Assembly: GCF_001422985.1 (NCBI RefSeq)
Contig: NZ_LMNL01000038.1
Coordinates: 46,541 to 110,540, forward strand
Direction: 5' to 3'
From: Methylobacterium sp. Leaf117
GTDB taxonomy: Bacteria; Pseudomonadota; Alphaproteobacteria; Rhizobiales; Beijerinckiaceae
DNA length: 64,000 nt
The position numbers were made by a program, and so were the translations under genes. Shown here one piece after another: positions 17,008 to 24,302 of this stretch. The notes beneath the pieces were generated by a model that was given only the letters and a program-made list of their open reading frames with translations, was not told where the DNA came from and made no database searches. Every line of letters begins with the position of its first letter. Position 1 is the stretch's first letter.

Positions 17008-18795
17008 ATGGCCGAGACTGTAGGCGATTTTTTCTGGAAACGGCTCGCCGAATGGGGTGTGAGAACAATCTTCGGCTACCCCGGCGATGGTATCAACGGT
17101 CTGCTGGGGTCGATGCAGCGCCTCGGCTCGCCGTTCGAGTTCATCCAAGTCCGCCATGAAGAAATGGCGGCCTTCATGGCGAGCGCCTACGCCAAGTTCA
17201 CTGGAGAGGTTGGGGTCTGCCTGGCCACCTCCGGTCCGGGGGCGACGCATCTTCTCACGGGCATGTACGACGCCCGCCTCGACCACGTGCCGCTGCTTGC
17301 GATCGTGGGCCAGCAGGCACGCAACGTCAACGGTGCCCACTATCAGCAGGAATTCGATCTCACGAGCGTGTACAAGGACGTGGCCGCCTACGTGCAACAA
17401 GCCTCCTCGCCCGCGCAGGTCCGCCACATCGTCGACCGCGCCATGCGCATCGCCAAGGCAGAGCGAAAAGTCTCGGCTATCATCCTACCCAACGACCTGC
17501 AGGACATCCCCTACGAAGGGCCTGTGCGCAAGCATGGCAACACTTTCTCCGGCGTCGGCTACGCCGCGCCCAAGGTCGTGCCGTTCGATGAGGATCTCGA
17601 GCGTGCCGCCGACGTGCTCAACGCCGGCGAGAAGGTGGCAATCCTCGTCGGTGCGGGCGCGCTGCGCGCCACCGACGAGGTCATCGCGGTGGCCGACAAG
17701 CTTCAGGCGGGGGTGGCCAAGGCGCTGCTCGGCAAGGCGGCGCTGCCCGATGATCTACCGTTCGTGACCGGCACCATTGGGCTGCTCGGTTCGAAGCCGT
17801 CCTCCGACATGATGGAGGAATGCGATACCTTGCTGATGATCGGCTCCGGGTTCCCGTGGGCCGAGTTCTTGCCCAAGGAGGGTCAAGCGCGGGGCGTACA
17901 GATCGACATCGCACCAGAGATGCTGTCGCTGCGCTACCCCATGGAGGTGCCGCTCTGCGGCGAGGCCGGCGAGACGCTGCGTGCGCTGCTGCCGCTCCTG
18001 AAGCAGAAGGCGGAGGGCGGCCCCTGGCGCACCGGCATCGAGGAGGGGATGGTCTCCTGGTGGAAGGAGGCCGAGGACCGGGCGATGGCGAAAGCCGACC
18101 CCGTCAACCCCCAGCGGGTGACCTGGGAGCTCTCACCGCGTATGCCCGAGCGGGCGATCATCACCTCGGACTCCGGCTCCTGCGCGAACTGGTACGCCCG
18201 AGACCTCAAGATGCGACGTGGCCAGATGTGCTCCCTTTCGGGCGGCCTTGCCTCGATGGGTGCGGCGGTACCCTACGCTATCGCGGCCAAGGTCGCGCAT
18301 CCGGACCGGCCCGTAATCGCGCTCGTCGGTGACGGTGCCATGCAGATGAACAACATGGCCGAGTTGATCACGGTCGCGAAGTACATGCATCGCTGGTCCA
18401 ACAAAACCTGGATCTGTTGCGTATTCAACAACGAGGACTTGAATCAAGTCACTTGGGAACAGCGGGTCATGGAGGGTAACCCGAAGTTCGAGGCAAGCCA
18501 GAACATCCCGAACGTGCCCTACCACAGGTTCGCTGAGCTGATTGGTTTAAGGGGTATCTATGTCGATAATCCCGAACGCATGGGCGCCGCCTGGGACGAG
18601 GCTCTGGCGAGTCCACTGCCGGTGGTGCTGGAGGTGAAAACCGACCCCGAGGTGCCACCGCTACCGCCGTTCCTCACCTTGCAGCAGGTGCAGAACTTCA
18701 TGTCGATGCTCGGCAAGGGCGATCCGAAGGAGGGCCACCTTCTCGTGGACACGGCGAGGCAGGTCCTGAGTTCCGTCCTGCCTGGCAGCAAGTAG
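17008..18795 (+). CDS. thiamine-diphosphate-dependent enzyme, pyruvate oxidase/dehydrogenase type
   Basis: A 595-residue enzyme with the three-domain acetolactate-synthase/PoxB fold: N-terminal Pyr domain with the catalytic Glu in VRHEEMAAFMASAYAKFTG, a central domain, and the C-terminal ThDP-binding signature VGDGAMQMNN...FNN. It is closest in look to pyruvate:quinone oxidoreductases and related ThDP enzymes of unknown substrate. A C-terminal lipid-binding helix as in E. coli PoxB is not evident. The start at 17008 has an AGGAG site and the family-typical AETVGDFFWKRLAEWGV beginning. First gene of the operon reaching to cyoD; next gene 17 bases downstream. Confidence 0.88.
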   Translation: MAETVGDFFWKRLAEWGVRTIFGYPGDGINGLLGSMQRLGSPFEFIQVRHEEMAAFMASAYAKFTGEVGVCLATSGPGATHLLTGMYDARLDHVPLLAIVGQQARNVNGAHYQQEFDLTSVYKDVAAYVQQASSPAQVRHIVDRAMRIAKAERKVSAIILPNDLQDIPYEGPVRKHGNTFSGVGYAAPKVVPFDEDLERAADVLNAGEKVAILVGAGALRATDEVIAVADKLQAGVAKALLGKAALPDDLPFVTGTIGLLGSKPSSDMMEECDTLLMIGSGFPWAEFLPKEGQARGVQIDIAPEMLSLRYPMEVPLCGEAGETLRALLPLLKQKAEGGPWRTGIEEGMVSWWKEAEDRAMAKADPVNPQRVTWELSPRMPERAIITSDSGSCANWYARDLKMRRGQMCSLSGGLASMGAAVPYAIAAKVAHPDRPVIALVGDGAMQMNNMAELITVAKYMHRWSNKTWICCVFNNEDLNQVTWEQRVMEGNPKFEASQNIPNVPYHRFAELIGLRGIYVDNPERMGAAWDEALASPLPVVLEVKTDPEVPPLPPFLTLQQVQNFMSMLGKGDPKEGHLLVDTARQVLSSVLPGSK

Positions 18796-18812
18796 AACCA
18801 GGCATCAACCCC

Positions 18813-19907
18813 ATGCGCGACGATCCGATGATCGCGTCGGTGCAGGCCAGGGCCTACACCGTTCCCACCGACGCACCTGAAGCCGACGGCACACTGGCCT
18901 GGGACCGGACGACGATCGTCGTCGTCCACGTCGAGGCCGGCGGCGAGAGCGGGCTCGGCTACAGCTATACGGACGCGAGCGCCGCCGCGCTGGTCGGTAA
19001 GGCGCTGGGCCCCAGGATCTTAGGGCTGTCCGCCCTCGACATCCCGCGGGCGAACGCGGTGCTCCGCGGCGCGGTGCGCAACCTCGGCCGCACTGGGCTC
19101 GCCGCGAACGCCATCTCGGCCTTCGACACCGCTCTATGGGACCTCAAAGCCAAGCTGCTTGGCCTGCCGCTCGCTCGCCTGCTTGGACAAGCGCGCGACA
19201 GCGCACCGATCTACGGCAGCGGCGGCTTCACCAGCTATGACGATCGGCAGCTGCGTACACAGCTTAGTCGCTGGGTCGAGGTCGACGGCTGCAGCGGTGT
19301 CAAGATGAAGGTCGGCAGTGAGCCGTGCCGTGACCCCGCACGCATGCAAGCAGCCAAGCAGTCCATTGGCAAGGCAACCCTTTTCATCGACGCGAACGGT
19401 GCCTTCACTCCAAAGGCCGCGATCGCTTTCGCCGAGGCGGCGAAGGAGTTTGGCGTCGCGTGGTTCGAGGAGCCGGTGACCAGTGATGATCTGGCCGGTC
19501 TTGCCGACGTTCGCGCTGCCGCACCGCCAGGCATGGAGATCGCGGCGGGCGAGTACGTCTACACTCTCGACGACCTGCGGGGGCTCCTCGAAGCTGGGGC
19601 CGTTGACGTGGCGCAGGCGGACGTCACCCGCTGCGGTGGCTACACGGGCTTCCTGGAAGCCGCTGTCTTGTGCGAGGCGGCCCATCTCGACCTTTCGGGT
19701 CACTGTGCGCCCGCCCTGCATCTGCCCGCTGCGGTGGCCGTGCCCCGCTTCCGGCACCTGGAGTGGTTTCACGATCACGTACGGATCGAGGCGATGTTCT
19801 TCGACGGCGCACCGGTCCCATGCGGCGGGACGATCAGCCCGGACCTTTCGCGGCCCGGCCATGGCCTCAATCTCAAATCGCAGGACGCTGATGCCTATGC
19901 CGTCTGA
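18813..19907 (+). CDS. enolase-superfamily protein (mandelate racemase/muconate lactonizing type)
   Basis: A 364-residue protein with an N-terminal capping domain and a TIM barrel. Active-site residues are readable: Lys164/Lys166 (VKMKVG), metal ligands Asp193 (FIDANG), Glu219 (WFEEP) and Glu247 (AAGEY), then Asp270 and His297 (SGHCAP). A KxK plus His arrangement is that of the mandelate-racemase subgroup, many of which dehydrate sugar acids. The specific substrate cannot be read from the sequence. Start 18813 or 18828. It overlaps the next gene by 17 bases, showing tight coupling. Confidence 0.87.
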   Translation: MRDDPMIASVQARAYTVPTDAPEADGTLAWDRTTIVVVHVEAGGESGLGYSYTDASAAALVGKALGPRILGLSALDIPRANAVLRGAVRNLGRTGLAANAISAFDTALWDLKAKLLGLPLARLLGQARDSAPIYGSGGFTSYDDRQLRTQLSRWVEVDGCSGVKMKVGSEPCRDPARMQAAKQSIGKATLFIDANGAFTPKAAIAFAEAAKEFGVAWFEEPVTSDDLAGLADVRAAAPPGMEIAAGEYVYTLDDLRGLLEAGAVDVAQADVTRCGGYTGFLEAAVLCEAAHLDLSGHCAPALHLPAAVAVPRFRHLEWFHDHVRIEAMFFDGAPVPCGGTISPDLSRPGHGLNLKSQDADAYAV

Positions 19908-21015
19908 CCGCTCGCCACGCCCTCGAAAGGATCGCCGGGCTGCGTTGCGCGCTGTAGATCGACTCGGCCCGCTCACTCGCCCGCGTGTGGCGCCACTGCG
20001 CTTAGAGGCCGCCGTGCACCCGGTCACGGTGCTCGCGGCTGTGGCGGCGGGCGCGGGCCTGCTCACCTGGATTGCCGCGGGACGTTCGAAACGTCTCGGC
20101 CCGGCTCCGCATGGCGGACGGCAGGCGCCGCCTGACCGCGGACGGGCTTACGGACGGCGCGGCGCGGAAGTCACTGCCAGCGCCGCGCAGCGCCTCAATC
20201 ATGCCTCCTCGCTGCTGGCTGGCTCGGTGCTATTCGATTCCTCGTTGGAACATTACCGGGGCCAGTTCTTCAACCGGGCGATGTACACGCCTATCATCGT
20301 CTCGAGCATCACCCTTGCCTCCTCGCTGCACGGCGCGGGCGACACCGATCCCGGCCGCTCGGGTATGCGCCACGCGGTGCAGGCGGTCGCCGGCGCAACT
20401 GGGCTCGTCGGCTTCGGCTTCCATGCCTGGAACGTGGGCAAGCGGGAGGGTGGCTACTCCTTCCAGAACCTGTTCTATGCCGCTCCTATCGGCGCGCCGA
20501 TGGCGCTGACGCTCGCCGGGTTGCTTGGCGTCGCAGCCGAACGAGTGCGCGACGCCGATCCCGACGCGCCCCGACTGGCTGCCCTGCCCGCCGGCAAGGT
20601 ACTGGCGTTGGCCACCGCCGCAATGCTGCTGGGTACCACCGCGGAGGCCGGGCTGCTGCACTTCCGCGGCGCTTTCCAAAACCCGGCGATGCTGATCCCC
20701 GTGACCCTGCCGCCGCTCGGCGCGGCGGCGCTAGCGCTCGCGGCTACCCGGGAGCCCGGAACCTCCCAGGCCGATGCCAAGGCAGCCATGTGGGCGGTCT
20801 CGGCCATGGGAGTCGCGGGCGTTGCCTTCCACGCCTATGGCGTCGCCCGGATGATGGGCGGCTGGAGCAACTGGCGTCAGAACCTCATCGACGGCCCCCC
20901 GCTGCCTGCGCCCCCCTCGTTCTCGGGGGTCGCGCTGGGTGGTCTGGCCGCCCTCGAACTCGTCGAACGCCACCGTTCCCTGTCTAGCCCCCGGAGGCTC
21001 CATGCACCCCCGTAA
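19891..21015 (+). CDS. multi-span membrane protein with internal duplication and repeated histidines
   Basis: A 374-residue protein I cannot assign to a family. After a basic N-terminus there are about eight hydrophobic segments arranged as two similar halves (residues about 104-216 and 240-356). Each half has an H-[YF]-R-G motif (His121, His257) followed by an N-x-A-M-x-x-P helix, and then F-H-A-[WY] (His178, His314) followed by a GG-Y/W-S loop. Conserved membrane histidines in a two-fold repeat are what a b-haem or quinone site would need, but this is inference. It lies between the enolase-like gene (17-base overlap) and the dehydrogenase subunit 3 gene (14-base overlap), so it is very likely part of the same electron-transfer module, perhaps its membrane anchor. 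Confidence 0.75.
   Translation: MPMPSDRSPRPRKDRRAALRAVDRLGPLTRPRVAPLRLEAAVHPVTVLAAVAAGAGLLTWIAAGRSKRLGPAPHGGRQAPPDRGRAYGRRGAEVTASAAQRLNHASSLLAGSVLFDSSLEHYRGQFFNRAMYTPIIVSSITLASSLHGAGDTDPGRSGMRHAVQAVAGATGLVGFGFHAWNVGKREGGYSFQNLFYAAPIGAPMALTLAGLLGVAAERVRDADPDAPRLAALPAGKVLALATAAMLLGTTAEAGLLHFRGAFQNPAMLIPVTLPPLGAAALALAATREPGTSQADAKAAMWAVSAMGVAGVAFHAYGVARMMGGWSNWRQNLIDGPPLPAPPSFSGVALGGLAALELVERHRSLSSPRRLHAPP
20200..20958 (+). repeat. two-fold internal repeat within the membrane protein gene
   Basis: Codons for residues 104-216 (20200-20538) and 240-356 (20608-20958) encode related segments sharing H-x-RG, N-x-AM, FHA-aromatic and GG-aromatic-S positions. It is visible at protein level only; the DNA copies have diverged. 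Confidence 0.6.
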
Positions 21016-21661
21016 AGACCACTTCCCCGGCTACGACGTGCTGGCCAAACGCGACACGCCGTCGTGGAACGCCAAGACCCGAGCGGTCATCGACGAGCGG
21101 CTGGCCATCACGCCGGAGACGCATCGCTTCCTCGATAAGGCGGCGTTCGCGACCCTGCAGGCCGTTGCGGAGCGCATCGTGCCCCAGCCCTCGGACCGGA
21201 CCCCGCTGGTACCCGTGGCGGCGATGGTCGACCACAAGCTCGCGAGTGGCGAACACGATGGCTACCGCTACGCTGGCTTGCCGGAGCAGGGCGAGGCATG
21301 GCGGTGCGGCCTCAAAGCTCTGGACGCCGAAGCGCAAAAGGCTTTCGGCGCTCCCTTTTCTGATCTTGGCGCGTGGGCTCAGGACGGGCTGCTGAAGGCT
21401 TGTGAGAAGGGCGGGCTCACAGGGCCGGCCTGGGACGGCATGCCGAGCGATCTGTTCTTCAAGAAGCGGATCATCCCCGATCTCGTGAGGGCCTACTACG
21501 CTCACCCCACCGCTTGGAGCGAGATCGGCTGGGGTGGTCCGGCGAGCCCGCGTGGCTACGTCCGTATGGGCTTCGATCGCCGCGACCCATGGGAAGCGGC
21601 CGAGAGCTACCCTGGTCATGAGGACGAGGCTTACGCCGAGAACCTGCGCGTCGGCCGCTGA
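21002..21661 (+). CDS. gluconate 2-dehydrogenase subunit 3-like protein
   Basis: A 219-residue protein with the subunit-3 fold signature: FLDKAAFATLQAVAERIVPQ near residue 45 and FFKKRIIPDLVRAYYAHPTAWSEIGWGGPASPRGY near the C-terminus. In characterised gluconate and sugar dehydrogenases this small subunit chaperones and exports the FAD subunit through a Tat signal. Here no twin-arginine signal is present (N-terminus MHPRKDHFPGYDVLAKRD), so the complex should stay on the cytoplasmic face. It has a GGAGG site 4 bases before the ATG. Its partner, the GMC flavoprotein, follows after 6 bases. Confidence 0.85.
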   Translation: MHPRKDHFPGYDVLAKRDTPSWNAKTRAVIDERLAITPETHRFLDKAAFATLQAVAERIVPQPSDRTPLVPVAAMVDHKLASGEHDGYRYAGLPEQGEAWRCGLKALDAEAQKAFGAPFSDLGAWAQDGLLKACEKGGLTGPAWDGMPSDLFFKKRIIPDLVRAYYAHPTAWSEIGWGGPASPRGYVRMGFDRRDPWEAAESYPGHEDEAYAENLRVGR

Positions 21662-21667
21662 GGACTG

Positions 21668-23380
21668 TTGAGCGACATGCGTATCTCAGGAACTGGCAAC
21701 GCCGCGGACGACCCACGAGCCGGCACGCCTGCCGACGACCCGATGCACAGGCCCCGTGCCGCCCGGGGCCGAGCGCCGAACGTGATGCGTATGGGCGAGT
21801 GGGTGCCGATGCGCCAGTTCCGTGATGGAGAGGAGATCGACTTCGTTGTCGTCGGCACCGGCGCGGGCGGCGGTACGCTGGCCTGCAGCTTGGCCGAGCA
21901 GGGCTTCACCGTGGCAGCGTTCGATGCCGGTCCGTACTGGCGTCCGCTCGAGGACTTCGCCTCCGACGAGATGCATCAGTCGAAGCTCTACTGGACGGAC
22001 GAGCGCATCGTCGACGGCGAGAACCCGCTGCAGATGGGCTCGAACAACTCCGGCAAGTCCGTCGGTGGCTCCACCGTACACTACGCGATGGTCGCTCTGC
22101 GCTTCCGCCCCGAGTGGTTCAAGGCGCGCACGCTTCTGGGCTACGGCGCGGACTGGCCGCTCGATTGGCGCGAGATGTGGTCGTACTACGACCAGGTCGA
22201 GGACGACCTGAAGATCTCCGGCCCGGTCACGTATCCTTGGGGACCTAAGCGCCCGCGCTACCGCTACCGCGCCCACGAGCTGAACGCCGCCGCCAAGGTG
22301 CTGGCCCGCGGGGCCGAAGCGATGGGCATCGCCTGGACCCCCACGCCGCTCGCCACGGTCTCGGCCCCACGCGGTGATAGCCCTCCTTGTGTCTACCGTG
22401 GCTTCTGCACGCTCGGCTGCTCGACGAACGCCAAGCAGAGCGTCCTCGTGACCTACCTGCCGCGCGCGCTTAGGGCCGGCGCCGAAATCCGTGACCTCGC
22501 CATGGTTGGGCGGATCGAGACCAAGGGCGGGCGCGCCACCGGCGTGCACTACTATCGTGAGGGCCGCTGGCGCTTCCAGCGGGCCAAGAACGTGGTGGTG
22601 GCCGGCTACGCCATCGAGACGCCGCGGCTGCTCTTGATGTCGGCCAATCGCGAGTTCCCGGACGGCCTCGCCAATTCCTCGGGGCTGGTGGGCAAGAACC
22701 TCATGGTCCAGGGCAATCAGGCGGTCTGGGGCGACTTCGACGAGGAGATCCGAAGCTACAAGGGGCCGCCCTCGCTCGCGGTCACCGAGCACTGGAACTA
22801 CGAGGATCGCGGCAAGGACTTCTTCGGCGGCTACTGCTACATGAGCCAGGGCCCGCTCCCGACGCTTTGGGGTAGCACGCAATCTGGCGCGCACGGCCTC
22901 TGGGGGGAGGCGCTGGTCTCCGAGATGCAGCGCTACAACCACGTCGCCGGGCTCAAGGTCGTCTCCGAGTACCTGCCGCAGGAGCGCAACCAAGTCACCC
23001 TGACAGGGGAAAAGGATCAATACGGGCTTCCGATTCCACGTATCACCTATTCCTGGTGCGACAACGACAAGGCGCTGAACCGTCACGGCCTCGGCTTCAT
23101 GGGACAGGCACTGGCCGCAGCTGGGGGGCGCAACATCTGGGAGCAGCGCGACGACACCTGCCATCTCTACGGCACCGCCCGCATGGGTGACGACCCGAAG
23201 ACCTCCGTGGTGAACGGCGACTGCCGCTCCTGGGACATTCCCAACCTTTGGGTCTGCGACGGCTCCGTCTTCCCGACGGCCGGTGGGGTGAACCCCTCAC
23301 TCACGATCCAAGCGATCGCCCTGCGCACTAGCGATCGCATAAAGGCGAGTGCCCGGGACGGAGTGGGCGGGCGTGCCTGA
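21668..23380 (+). CDS. GMC flavoprotein, gluconate-2-dehydrogenase-type large subunit
   Basis: A 570-residue FAD oxidoreductase. The FAD fold is VVGTGAGGGTLACSLAEQG (residues 61-79), and the C-terminal catalytic region has GTARMGDDP and GGVNPSLTI. Three cysteines (241, 247, 251; C-X5-C-X3-C in CVYRGFCTLGC) lie where related sugar dehydrogenases carry a 3Fe-4S cluster, so this enzyme may have one (inference). No signal peptide. The start may be TTG at 21668 (GAGG 5 bases away) or ATG at 21677. Electrons would leave to quinone through a membrane partner; the usual cytochrome c subunit is absent here. The reading frame overlaps the cyoA start region. Confidence 0.9.
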   Translation: MSDMRISGTGNAADDPRAGTPADDPMHRPRAARGRAPNVMRMGEWVPMRQFRDGEEIDFVVVGTGAGGGTLACSLAEQGFTVAAFDAGPYWRPLEDFASDEMHQSKLYWTDERIVDGENPLQMGSNNSGKSVGGSTVHYAMVALRFRPEWFKARTLLGYGADWPLDWREMWSYYDQVEDDLKISGPVTYPWGPKRPRYRYRAHELNAAAKVLARGAEAMGIAWTPTPLATVSAPRGDSPPCVYRGFCTLGCSTNAKQSVLVTYLPRALRAGAEIRDLAMVGRIETKGGRATGVHYYREGRWRFQRAKNVVVAGYAIETPRLLLMSANREFPDGLANSSGLVGKNLMVQGNQAVWGDFDEEIRSYKGPPSLAVTEHWNYEDRGKDFFGGYCYMSQGPLPTLWGSTQSGAHGLWGEALVSEMQRYNHVAGLKVVSEYLPQERNQVTLTGEKDQYGLPIPRITYSWCDNDKALNRHGLGFMGQALAAAGGRNIWEQRDDTCHLYGTARMGDDPKTSVVNGDCRSWDIPNLWVCDGSVFPTAGGVNPSLTIQAIALRTSDRIKASARDGVGGRA

Positions 23381-24302
23381 CACGAACCAGATGCCGGGAG
23401 AGGGCGGACCCTCCCGCTTACCTCGCAGGGCCGCAGCCATACTGGCCCGGCTGGCGGTTATCTCCGGGATGGTTGAACTCGGCGGCTGCGGCGTACTCGA
23501 CCACGGCTTCCTCGGTGCGGCCGGGCCAGTCGCCGAGCAGACCCGCAGCCTCTTCCTGCTCGCCTGCTCCATCCTGCTCTTCGTTGTCGGGCCTGTGCTG
23601 ATGCTCACGCCGATCATCGCGTGGCACTACCGAATCTCGAACACGAAGAGCGCCTACCGGCCGAAATGGGCCTTCAATTGGCCGCTCGAAGGGCTGATCT
23701 GGATCCCGCCCCTCATCATCGTCGTCGTCCTCGCGGTGTTCCTGTGGCGCGACACGCACGCGCTCGATCCTTACAAGCCGCTCGCGTCCCCCAATCCGCC
23801 GGTCGAGGTCCAGGTGGTGGCACTCGATTGGAAGTGGCTGTTCATCTATCCCGCGGAAGGGGTCGCGAGTGTCAACGAGCTCGCCTTCCCCGCAGACCGG
23901 CCGATCCACCTCAGCCTGACCAGTGCCACGGTCATGCAGTCGTTCTTCGTGCCCAAGCTCGGCGGTCAGATCTACGCGATGGCGGGCATGACCACGCAGC
24001 ACAACCTGGCCGCCAGCGAGCCGGGCCGCTTCCGCGGTGAGAACACGCAGTTCAACGGGAAGGGGTTCCAGAACCAGAAGTTCGCCGTCCTGGCTCAGTC
24101 CAGGGACGATTACGCAGCTTGGCTCTCGCGGGCGCGCGCAGGCGGAAAGACCCTCGACATGAACGCCTTCGAGTCGCTGTCCGTCCGCTCAATCCAGGCC
24201 GAGCCGCTTCTGTTCGGGTCGGTCACGCCTGGCCTGTTCCAATCCATCGTCGACCTAGACCACCCAGGCGTTCATGCCGCCGACATGAAGGACCATCGAT
24301 GA
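23373..24302 (+). CDS. cyoA: quinol oxidase subunit II
   Basis: A roughly 309-residue lipoprotein-like subunit with a signal segment ending VELGGC (probable lipobox), two membrane spans, and a periplasmic cupredoxin domain containing DWKWLFIYP and VMQSFFVPKLGGQIYAMAGM. The CuA cysteines and histidines are missing, and the RGENTQFNGKGF segment replaces them, as in quinol-oxidising rather than cytochrome-c-oxidising enzymes. The start is uncertain: GTG at 23373 has a GGAG site; GTG 23349 and ATG 23391 are alternatives. Its last bases overlap the cyoB start (ATGA). Confidence 0.9.
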   Translation: MPDTNQMPGEGGPSRLPRRAAAILARLAVISGMVELGGCGVLDHGFLGAAGPVAEQTRSLFLLACSILLFVVGPVLMLTPIIAWHYRISNTKSAYRPKWAFNWPLEGLIWIPPLIIVVVLAVFLWRDTHALDPYKPLASPNPPVEVQVVALDWKWLFIYPAEGVASVNELAFPADRPIHLSLTSATVMQSFFVPKLGGQIYAMAGMTTQHNLAASEPGRFRGENTQFNGKGFQNQKFAVLAQSRDDYAAWLSRARAGGKTLDMNAFESLSVRSIQAEPLLFGSVTPGLFQSIVDLDHPGVHAADMKDHR

